Positions 1-5,903 of a DNA stretch of 8,488 nt are shown in pieces (position 1 is the first letter of the stretch; each line of letters starts with the position of its first letter). Made by a program: the position numbers and the translations under genes. Source of the DNA: Planctomycetaceae bacterium (GTDB lineage Bacteria; Planctomycetota; Planctomycetia; Pirellulales; UBA1268); the NCBI GenBank assembly GCA_947453875.1, contig CANGIH010000082.1:1-8488 (forward strand). Reading direction: 5' to 3'. Below the pieces are notes generated by a model. That model did no database searches. It saw only the letters and a program-made list of their open reading frames with translations, and had not been told where the DNA came from.

Positions 1-318
1 GCCGATCGCGAGACGGAGCTCCCCATCGACCAGCATGTCGTGCTGGCGATGACCGCACCGCGGCCGCTCTACGTCTCGAGTGCCGCAGACGATCTGTGGG
101 CCGACCCGCGCGGCGAATTCCTCGCGGCGGTGGCAGCGTCACCGGTCTGGAAGGTCTTCGGGAAGGAAGGGCTCGGCACCGACGCCTTCCCCGCCGTCGA
201 TTCACCTGTCGGCGCGACGATCGGCTACCACGTCCGCTCCGGCCCCCATGACATCACCGCTGTCGACTGGGGGCATTTCGCCGACTTCGCCACGCGACTT
301 CTGCCGGCCCGGAAGTAG
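1..318 (+). CDS. Glucuronoyl esterase-like carbohydrate esterase (CE15 family), C-terminal fragment
   Basis: The reading frame is open from base 1 and ends at TAG 316-318, giving the last 105 residues of a longer protein. The fragment has the C-terminal signature of bacterial CE15 4-O-methyl-glucuronoyl methylesterases: LPIDQH (residues 7-12), APRPLYV (19-25), the acidic DDLWADP segment (30-36) with GEF after it, then YHVRSGPHDIT followed by DW. H83 in GPHD is the likely catalytic histidine of the alpha/beta-hydrolase triad, and D31 or D35 could supply the acid; the nucleophilic serine would lie upstream, outside the window. Family members cleave ester bonds between glucuronic acid side chains of plant xylan and lignin or methyl groups and are usually exported. 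An internal GTG at 40 could be mistaken for a start but would remove conserved residues. The gene converges on the response regulator gene with a 39-bp gap that holds no convincing terminator. A related alpha/beta-hydrolase (acetyl xylan esterase-like) is the alternative. Confidence 0.8.
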   Translation, partial: ADRETELPIDQHVVLAMTAPRPLYVSSAADDLWADPRGEFLAAVAASPVWKVFGKEGLGTDAFPAVDSPVGATIGYHVRSGPHDITAVDWGHFADFATRLLPARK

Positions 319-357
319 CCGCCAGCGGCACTTCCATCCCTGGCCACGCGACGCCGA

Positions 358-1020
358 TCAGCCAGCGTGCTGGGGCCCCGGCCGTGCGGCGGCGGCCATC
401 GTGGCGAGCTCCTCGATCGAGATGCCTGCATCCTGCACGAGGCGGGTGAGGTCGACCGAGGCGTAGATGTCGAGCCGGCGGGTAAGCTGGGTGCGGTGGT
501 ATTTGACTGTCCGCTCCGAGAGGCCGTAGAGCTCCGCCATCTCCTTGTTCTGCATCCCCTTGACGATCCCGAGGAGCATCTGCAGTTCGCGGTCGCTGAG
601 CTTGGAGAGCATCAGCCGCGCCTCGGCCTGCCGTGTCCGCCCCGCGCGTTCCCGCAGATCCCGCTCCGTGGCGCGTTCGATCGCCGCGATCAGGTCGGCA
701 ACCGCCACCCGTTTGGTGAAGAAATCCTCTGCCCCGGCCCGCATCGCCCGGACGCTCGTGGGGATATCCCCCTTGCCGGTCACGAACACCACCGGAAGGG
801 GGTTGGCCGACATGGCCAGCGCCTCCTGGAGATCGAATCCGTCACTTTTCGGCATCTGCAGGTCGGTGAGCACGCACCCCGGTGCCGTTGGATCGGGGCG
901 CGCCAGAAAATCGGCCACAGAATCGTAGGTGGCCACGGTGTAGCCATGACCGCGGAGCCGACGCTCCATGCTGCGGAGGAATGACTCGTCGTCGTCGATG
1001 ACATGGACCGTCTTGGACAC
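358..1020 (-). CDS. Two-component response regulator, FixJ/NarL type (REC + LuxR-type HTH)
   Basis: A 220-residue cytoplasmic transcription regulator. The receiver domain (about 4-118) shows every phosphotransfer residue: acidic pocket D9-D11, phosphoacceptor D53 in LTDLQMP, T81 in VFVTGKGD and K103 in FFTK. The usual proline after that lysine is Arg here. A short charged linker (118-138) leads to a LuxR-type helix-turn-helix (about 141-200) containing LSDREL, NKEMAE and LSERTVKYH. Size and domain order match FixJ-like regulators. I chose GTG at 1020-1018 because it puts the first beta strand at the normal distance from the N-terminus, lies 4 nt after the kinase stop and has AAGGAG 10 nt upstream. 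The longer ATG start at 1059 would add 13 unconserved residues and overlap the kinase. It is last in the operon and its cognate kinase is the gene just upstream. Its targets are unknown; the divergent intergenic region 5699-5903 is an obvious candidate. Confidence 0.93.
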   Translation of the reverse strand: MSKTVHVIDDDESFLRSMERRLRGHGYTVATYDSVADFLARPDPTAPGCVLTDLQMPKSDGFDLQEALAMSANPLPVVFVTGKGDIPTSVRAMRAGAEDFFTKRVAVADLIAAIERATERDLRERAGRTRQAEARLMLSKLSDRELQMLLGIVKGMQNKEMAELYGLSERTVKYHRTQLTRRLDIYASVDLTRLVQDAGISIEELATMAAAARPGPQHAG

Positions 1021-1024
1021 GGCT

Positions 1025-2965
1025 TCAGATCTCCTTCCAGGCCGGCAGCCGGAAACCAACCGACAGTCCGCGGCCCGGATCGTTCTTGATAGTGAGCGTA
1101 CCTTCGTGCTGCTCGACGATCGACTGCACGATCGGCAGCCCCATTCCGAGCCCCTCCTCCTTCGTTGTATGGAACGGCTGCAGGATGGACGCTTGCCGAT
1201 TTTCCCCGATCCCTCCGCCGTTGTCGATCACCGCCAATTCCACGGCATCACCGTCGCGACGGGCCCGGATCATGATCCCCCCCGGCTCGCGGCGGACTCC
1301 CGGCGACATCATGCTGCCGGCGGCGGCAGTCGCCCCATGGGAACGGATCGCGTCGGCGGAATTGGCGATCAGGTTCAACAGCGCCTGCTGGAGGAGGATC
1401 TCGTCGCCGGCCACCTGCCGAATCCCCGGATCGCACGCGACGGTGACACCGATCCCGTCGGACGCCAGTCGCGGGCCAGCCAGCGCCAGCACGCCGCGGA
1501 TGAGCCCGGGCACGTCGACCGGCCCGACGCTGAACCGCCGGTTGCGGACCATCGCCCGGATGCGGTCGAGCACCGCTCCCGCCCGTTGGTCGTCGGCGGC
1601 GATGTCAGCGACGATCGCACGGAGTTCACCGGCAACCGCGGAATCGTCGTCGCGGAGCAGGATCTCCGCCGCCTCGAGGTTGTTGAGGATCGCGCCGAGC
1701 GGCTGGCCGAGCTCGTGGGCGAGCGACGCAGCCAGTTGGCCGAGCGTGGAGACGCGCCCTGCGTGCGCGATCTGGTCGCGCTGTTCGCTCACGATCCGCT
1801 CGGCATGGCGACGGAGTCGCGACTGCGTGACCAGTGCGAGAATGAGCGCGGTCTCGATCGCGAGCATCGCCATGCCGGCGACCAGCTGCGGCCAGTAGCG
1901 CTGCCACAGCCCCGCCGGGCGGAAAAGCACCCGGCTTCCGGCCGGGAGCCGCGACGGGGAAATGCCGAAGCGGTTCAGCACCCGCTCGTCGAACAGGAGC
2001 ACGGAAGGAACCCTGACCGGACTGGGGGTGGGCCCCTCCCGGCCCGCGACCACCAGACGCCCGGTCGCCACCCCCATCGCCCGGAGATCGCCGCACGCGC
2101 CACCGACGATCCCTCGGCCGACATGAGCATCGACCACCCCGAAGACAGGGGCCCGCGACTCGCGGGAGAGCGATTCGAGAATCTCCGCCGGCACGTAGGC
2201 CCGGCCCGTTTCGTCCTGCCAGTAGCCGAGATAGATCACCGCGGAATCGTCCTGAAGCTGACGCAGCCGCTCCCGCAGCTGCGCCAGCGGAAGATCGACC
2301 AGCGGCAGGTAGTCGAGCCGGTGTGCCTCCGCGCCCTGGCGGGCAGCCGCTTCCTGCGCGGCGAGCAGCCGGGGGTGGGGGAAGGTCTGGCCGATGAGGG
2401 CGAGCCGCTTGGAGCGGGGAAAGAGTCGGCAGGCGAGGTCGATCGTCTCTTCCAAAGGCATGTCGGAGGTGGCGAACGTGTAGCCAGGGGGCGATTGCTC
2501 GAGGGCCTCGGCGTCGCCGGGCCGCTCGAGGGCGACGATCCTCGCCGCGGGAGACAGCCGCGATCGGTTGGCGAGAACGAAGTCGCGGGTCACGGCGCTG
2601 GTGGGGATGATGACGTCGAAAGCCCAGTCGCGGTATTTCTCGACAAGCCATCCGGCAGCCTGCTGCGGGTCTTCGCCGCGGCGGCCGAGACGGACCAGGT
2701 CGAGGTTCTCGATGAACACCTCGTACCGCACCCCTTTCGCCGCCGCCAAGCCCTCCCGGAGCCCCTCCATCAGATTCACGAACGCCGGTCGGGTCGGCCC
2801 TTCCTGGTCGATCACCAGCACCCGCTCGACCGGAGGAATCGCTGCAGCCGACTCCGCTGCCGGCGGATCGCTCGCCATTCCGGCACCGGCGCACACGCCT
2901 CCGGCGACGAGCAACCAGATGATCGCGCGGAAGGTCCGATGGTTAGTCGGTATCGATCGCTTCAA
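1025..2965 (-). CDS. Sensor histidine kinase with periplasmic ABC-substrate-binding-like sensor domain
   Basis: With a TTG start at 2965 the protein has 646 residues: signal peptide or first membrane helix (about 14-31, IIWLLVAGG), a periplasmic domain of about 320 residues (about 45-350), one transmembrane helix (358-380), a HisKA dimerisation domain and a HATPase_c domain. The sensor part (VERVLVIDQEG, DVIIPTSAVTRDFV, then alternating strand/helix with repeated Val-Phe-Gly/Ala strands) resembles the ABC_sub_bind (TrpX-like) periplasmic binding fold; that assignment is by eye. The kinase core is clear: phosphoacceptor H417 in SLAHELGQPLGAI, N-box around N535 (LLNLIANSADAI), G1 box D581 in DNGGGIG, F box PFHTTK and G2 box GLGMGLPIV. 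The HELxQPL form is typical of FixL/TtrS-like kinases that pair with FixJ-type regulators, which is what follows 4 nt downstream. The start is uncertain: an in-frame ATG at 3055 would give 676 residues but overlaps the propeller gene by 62 bp and buries the signal peptide behind an unlikely N-terminus. The TTG has no clear Shine-Dalgarno, so translation may rely on coupling. Confidence 0.9.
   Translation of the reverse strand: MKRSIPTNHRTFRAIIWLLVAGGVCAGAGMASDPPAAESAAAIPPVERVLVIDQEGPTRPAFVNLMEGLREGLAAAKGVRYEVFIENLDLVRLGRRGEDPQQAAGWLVEKYRDWAFDVIIPTSAVTRDFVLANRSRLSPAARIVALERPGDAEALEQSPPGYTFATSDMPLEETIDLACRLFPRSKRLALIGQTFPHPRLLAAQEAAARQGAEAHRLDYLPLVDLPLAQLRERLRQLQDDSAVIYLGYWQDETGRAYVPAEILESLSRESRAPVFGVVDAHVGRGIVGGACGDLRAMGVATGRLVVAGREGPTPSPVRVPSVLLFDERVLNRFGISPSRLPAGSRVLFRPAGLWQRYWPQLVAGMAMLAIETALILALVTQSRLRRHAERIVSEQRDQIAHAGRVSTLGQLAASLAHELGQPLGAILNNLEAAEILLRDDDSAVAGELRAIVADIAADDQRAGAVLDRIRAMVRNRRFSVGPVDVPGLIRGVLALAGPRLASDGIGVTVACDPGIRQVAGDEILLQQALLNLIANSADAIRSHGATAAAGSMMSPGVRREPGGIMIRARRDGDAVELAVIDNGGGIGENRQASILQPFHTTKEEGLGMGLPIVQSIVEQHEGTLTIKNDPGRGLSVGFRLPAWKEI
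1031..1036 (-). promoter_or_regulatory. Ribosome binding site of the response regulator
   Basis: The minus strand reads AAGGAG here, 10 nt before the GTG at 1020-1018 and inside the last codons of the kinase gene. It decides between the GTG start and the longer ATG start at 1059, and suggests that regulator translation is coupled to that of the kinase. Confidence 0.5.
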
Positions 2966-2973
2966 AGGGCATC

Positions 2974-2993
2974 GGCAGGACGCTTGCCCTGCC
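2974..2993. repeat. Intercistronic palindrome, REP-like
   Basis: GGCAGG (2974-2979) and CCTGCC (2988-2993) form a perfect 6-bp stem around the 8-nt loop ACGCTTGC. The element starts directly after the stop codon of the propeller gene (2994-2996) and ends 8 nt before the TTG chosen for the kinase. No T-run follows on either strand, so it is not an intrinsic terminator. It looks like the short GC-rich extragenic palindromes that are scattered through many bacterial genomes, whose chance translation often gives RQDACPA-like strings, as the plus strand does here. It could protect the upstream mRNA from 3' exonucleases, tune kinase translation, or simply be a mobile REP copy. Confidence 0.45.
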
Positions 2994-4295
2994 TCACTCC
3001 GAGGTGATGCACCACAGGCTGTCGTGTGTGCGCAGAAAGATCCGGCCGTCGACACAGACCGGCGTCGCCACCGTCATCTCACCGACGGTGCCGCGGCCGA
3101 GAATCTCGAACCGACCGGCGTCCGTCCCCGCCGCCGGGCCGGCGAGGATCGCACTCTCCCCGTCTTCGCGCGTGACAAGGATCTTCCCGTCGACGAGCAC
3201 GGGTGAGGCACTGTACGCGTTGCGGTTTTTCGGCAGCTCCCCATCCCACAGCGTCCTGCCGGTCGCTGCCTCCAGGCAGGCGACCTTCCCCTGATCGGTG
3301 CAGACGACCACTTTTCCATCCTGGAAGGCTGGCGTCGGCACGTCGGCCCCCAGATCCTTCCGCGTCCACGCGACGTGGGTCTTCGTCACGTCCCCCTTCC
3401 CGCCACGCTTCACCGCCGTGAGCGTGCTGCCACGGGCGTACGGCGCGATCACGAGGTCGCCGGCCACCACCGGCGAGGCGATCGAACGGAAGTATTTCTC
3501 CCCCGCCGGATTGAGTCCCCCGACACGCCACAGTTCCTTGCCCGTGGCGGCATCGTGCGCTGTGACATGATCGGCACCGAGGATGAAGAGCACCTCGGCC
3601 GGTTCGCCGAACGTCTCCTCCCCCTTGACCACCAGCGGCGTCGAGTAGCTCTGCGCCGCCTCCTCCGGGGCATCGAGGTTGCGGTCCTGCTTCCAGAGGA
3701 GCTTGCCGTCGGTGCGACCGAAGGCGGCGACATAACTCGGGCCTGTCTGCATCACCGCCACGACGACCGCGTCGCTGGTGAGCACCGGGCTGGTGCCGAG
3801 ATCCCACCAGAGCGTGTCCTCGCCGAATCGTTCCTGGAGGTTGTCACGCCAGACGACGGCACCATCCTCGAGGTCGAGCGCGGCAAGTTCCCCACTCTTG
3901 AAGTAGACCCAGACATGCTTTCCGTCGGTCACCGGCGAGGGATTGCACCCGGTGGCCTTGGCGTGCTTCCCGGGCTTGTCGGCACCGAGCGGGCGCCGCC
4001 AGAGCTCCTTTCCGGCGCGGTCGAAGCAGATCGCCGCATCCTTGCCGTCGATGGCGCAGGTGAGCACCATCCGCTCCCCCCACACCGCAGGCGTGCTCGC
4101 GCCGAGACCCGGCAGCGTCACCTTCCAGGCGACATGCTCCTCCGGGCTCCATTCCGTGGCAAAGCCGCTGCCTGCGGCGACGCCATCGAGCGCGGGGCCA
4201 CGCCAGTTGGGCCAGTTCTCCCCCCGGGCCGGCGGCGCGAGTGTGGCAGAGAGGGCCGCGATGAGCGGAAACACCCGACGGAAAGCGACGGTCAT
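2994..4295 (-). CDS. Exported PQQ-like beta-propeller repeat protein (BamB/quinoprotein-like fold)
   Basis: A 433-residue protein with a signal peptide (basic MTVAFRR, hydrophobic 8-20, likely cleavage near residue 25 after PPARG). The mature protein opens with NWPNWRGP, the usual start of planctomycete PQQ-like propellers. Blade-type repeats run to the end: VLTCAIDG..AICFDRAGKELW (78-99), VWVYFKSGELAALDLEDGAVVW (128-149), YVAAFGRTDGKLLW (188-201), HVTAHDAATGKELW (243-256), VVCTDQGKVACLEAATGRTLW (330-350) and a last partial blade (370-433). The Asp/Ala-x-x-Gly-x-x-x-Trp ends are the tryptophan docking motifs of this fold. No catalytic residues of PQQ dehydrogenases are evident, so a structural or ligand-binding role is likelier than an enzyme, and the natural function is unknown. 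Its ATG (4295-4293) overlaps the sulfatase stop as ATGA, with AGGAG 10 nt upstream, so translation is probably coupled. It acts in the periplasm or at the cell envelope, probably alongside the sulfatase. Confidence 0.88.
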   Translation of the reverse strand: MTVAFRRVFPLIAALSATLAPPARGENWPNWRGPALDGVAAGSGFATEWSPEEHVAWKVTLPGLGASTPAVWGERMVLTCAIDGKDAAICFDRAGKELWRRPLGADKPGKHAKATGCNPSPVTDGKHVWVYFKSGELAALDLEDGAVVWRDNLQERFGEDTLWWDLGTSPVLTSDAVVVAVMQTGPSYVAAFGRTDGKLLWKQDRNLDAPEEAAQSYSTPLVVKGEETFGEPAEVLFILGADHVTAHDAATGKELWRVGGLNPAGEKYFRSIASPVVAGDLVIAPYARGSTLTAVKRGGKGDVTKTHVAWTRKDLGADVPTPAFQDGKVVVCTDQGKVACLEAATGRTLWDGELPKNRNAYSASPVLVDGKILVTREDGESAILAGPAAGTDAGRFEILGRGTVGEMTVATPVCVDGRIFLRTHDSLWCITSE

Positions 4296-5698
4296 GGGGC
4301 GGGAGCTCCTGTGTCAGGTCGGCCCGGCGTCCACCAGGCATCGAGGGTCTTGTGCAGATCGACGACCACGTCGGGATGCTCCGTGGCGACGTCTCCGTTT
4401 TCATCGCTGTCGGCTGCGAGGTCAAACAGGCGGGGAGAGCCCGCTTCGAGCCAGCCCCGGCTGTCGGCGTCGATCGCCCCAGTCTCCGCCTCCAACCGCG
4501 GGTCGTCCGCGCGGAGCTTCTCGGGCACGATGAGCTTCCACCGCCCGCGCACGACCCACCGCCACAGAAGGCTCGCCGCCGGGTCATCGAGATCGAGCAG
4601 CGTGTGGGTGAAGCATTCGCCGAACACCGGCGGCCGAGTGGCCACCGCAGCCGGATCGAGGAGGTCGATACCGGGCAAGCCCGCAGGCGCCCCGATCCCC
4701 GTGGCAGCGAGGACCGTCGGCAGGATGTCCACGCTCGACACCGGCTTGTCATTCACCCCCGCCGCGATCCGCCCCGGTTGGCGGAGGATAATCGGCGTCC
4801 GCACGCCGCCGTCATAGGGGGAACGCTTCGAGCGCGGGGCGTAGCGGGGGGCCTCCGGATCCTGGATCCAGCCATTGTCGGTGACGAAGACGACGAGCGT
4901 GCGCTGGGCGAGCCCTTCGGCGTCGAGGAAATCGAGCAGGTGCCCGACGGTGCGGTCGAAACGTTCGACGTTGGCCCAATAGCGGGCGACATGGGGGGTC
5001 GGCGCGACGCGCGCGTAATGAGCGGCCAGTTCGACGGGCGGATCGTGGGGATCATGGGGAAGCATGGGGGCATACCAGACGAGGAACGGTGCCCCGCCCC
5101 CGCGGCACTCGCGGATGAAAGTCTCGATCGGCGCGAGCGTCTCACGGCCGATCGCCAGACCGTCGTCGCCATGCCGCTCGCCGCGCGTCATCCCCGCGGT
5201 GAAACCCCCGCGGGAATAATCCCCCTGCCACCACTTTCCGGTCTGGAGCGAGCGGTAGCCACCCGAGGCGAGGAGTGTCGGCAGCGTCGGCCACTCGGCG
5301 AGGTGCCTGTTCATCGCCTCGCGCCCCTCCTCGAAGCGGCGCTTCCCTGCGGGAGCGCTGCGCGGCAGCGACATCGGCGGATCGTTGCCGACGATGCGGT
5401 GCTCGTGCGGGAATCTCCCCGTGATCAGCGAGGCGAGGCTCGGGCAGCAGAGGCTCGACGGCACATACCCATGGCGGAAGAGGAGCCCTTCGCCGGCCAG
5501 CCGGTCGAGGTTCGGCGTCCGCAGATGGCGGTGCCCCATGAAGCCGTGATCACGCCAGTGCTGATCATCAGAGACGATCATCAGCACGTTGGTCGTCCCG
5601 GCCGGTTCGACAGCCCCCCCCGGGCGGGTGAGCACGAGGCTAGCGAGCAGCACGCAGGCCAGGGACCGGAGAATCCCCTGCCAGGAAAGGATCTGCAT
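4292..5698 (-). CDS. Exported sulfatase (type I, formylglycine-dependent family)
   Basis: A 468-residue arylsulfatase-superfamily enzyme with a signal peptide (hydrophobic 9-23, cleavage near 29). Family residues are in order: metal ligands D44-D45 in IVSDDQH, the formylglycine site C84 in SLCCPSLASLITG, K155 in TGKWW, H177 in RHGDD, H215 in MLPHDPH, D274-N275 in VTDNGW and K291 in KRSPYDGGVRTP. It should hydrolyse sulfate esters, most likely on a polysaccharide, in the periplasm or outside; the substrate cannot be read. The signature is unusual: the canonical C-x-P-S-R has Leu (L88) in place of Arg, and the residue after C84 is a second Cys. All other active-site positions seem intact. The start at ATG 5698 is chosen for the signal peptide and GAAGG 8 nt upstream; the frame runs open to 6208 but the extra 170 residues look non-coding and lie over the gene on the other strand. 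It is the first gene of the operon, and its last base pairs overlap the propeller start (ATGA). Confidence 0.93.
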   Translation of the reverse strand: MQILSWQGILRSLACVLLASLVLTRPGGAVEPAGTTNVLMIVSDDQHWRDHGFMGHRHLRTPNLDRLAGEGLLFRHGYVPSSLCCPSLASLITGRFPHEHRIVGNDPPMSLPRSAPAGKRRFEEGREAMNRHLAEWPTLPTLLASGGYRSLQTGKWWQGDYSRGGFTAGMTRGERHGDDGLAIGRETLAPIETFIRECRGGGAPFLVWYAPMLPHDPHDPPVELAAHYARVAPTPHVARYWANVERFDRTVGHLLDFLDAEGLAQRTLVVFVTDNGWIQDPEAPRYAPRSKRSPYDGGVRTPIILRQPGRIAAGVNDKPVSSVDILPTVLAATGIGAPAGLPGIDLLDPAAVATRPPVFGECFTHTLLDLDDPAASLLWRWVVRGRWKLIVPEKLRADDPRLEAETGAIDADSRGWLEAGSPRLFDLAADSDENGDVATEHPDVVVDLHKTLDAWWTPGRPDTGAPAP

Positions 5699-5786
5699 GG
5701 AACCACCCTTCTTCGATCCGAAGGCATCTCCAGCGAACCCGATCGGAACCGAACCTTCCCGCCTCCAGCACCGTATCTTACTTCCA

Positions 5787-5804
5787 TCCGGTCCCCACAC
5801 CGGA
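5787..5804. promoter_or_regulatory. Inverted repeat, possible operator
   Basis: TCCGGT (5787-5792) and ACCGGA (5799-5804) are perfect inverted half-sites separated by CCCCAC. The 18-bp dyad sits just upstream of the putative plus-strand -35 box at 5808 and next to the minus-strand TAAGAT at 5775-5780. It could be a binding site for a dimeric regulator such as the LuxR-type regulator encoded at the end of the operon. In G+C-rich DNA a 6-bp dyad can also occur by chance. Confidence 0.3.
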
Positions 5805-5807
5805 ACC

Positions 5808-5836
5808 TTGGTGACCGTCGCCAGGAGGGCTATTCT
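5808..5836 (+). promoter_or_regulatory. Putative sigma70-type promoter for the cyclophilin gene
   Basis: TTGGTG (5808-5813) and TATTCT (5831-5836) are separated by exactly 17 bp. The -35 matches consensus at 3 of 6 positions and the -10 at 4 of 6. Transcription from about 5843 would leave a leader of roughly 60 nt before the ATG. The match is modest and untested. Confidence 0.3.
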
Positions 5837-5903
5837 CAAGGCTTCCCTCCCCTGACGGGGTCGTGAAACGCCGCTCGGGCAGACGGCGACGGAGACTAGG
5901 CCG

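Larger units (their letters stand above)
5699..5903. other. Divergent intergenic region (205 bp) between the operon and the cyclophilin gene
   Basis: This is the only sizeable gap upstream of both transcription units, so both promoters should be here. Seen on the plus strand: a candidate -35/-10 pair (5808-5836), an inverted repeat (5787-5804) and GGAG at 5891-5894, 9 nt before the ATG at 5904. Seen on the minus strand: GAAGG (5707-5711 on the plus-strand scale) as ribosome binding site for the sulfatase, and TAAGAT at 5780-5775 as a weak -10-like hexamer with no good -35 at the proper distance. No coding potential was recognised. Confidence 0.6.

Noticed and set aside
318..330. GCCGC/GCGGC self-complementary sequence after the esterase stop as a terminator
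   Set aside because: The stem is 4-5 bp with a 2-4 nt loop and no T-run follows on either strand.
968..3007. 679-codon open frame on the plus strand, antisense to the kinase
   Set aside because: Its composition is that of a high-G+C shadow frame (rich in Arg, Pro, Asp, His, no domain motifs), while the opposite strand has a full set of kinase boxes.
5775..5780. TAAGAT on the minus strand as the operon -10 box
   Set aside because: It matches 4 of 6 consensus bases, but no acceptable -35 hexamer lies 16-18 bp upstream, so I mention it only within the intergenic region.
3375..5866. Two long plus-strand frames (3375-4817 and 4352-5866) antisense to the propeller and sulfatase genes
   Set aside because: They show Arg/Pro-rich shadow composition, and the minus strand carries clear propeller repeats and sulfatase active-site motifs.
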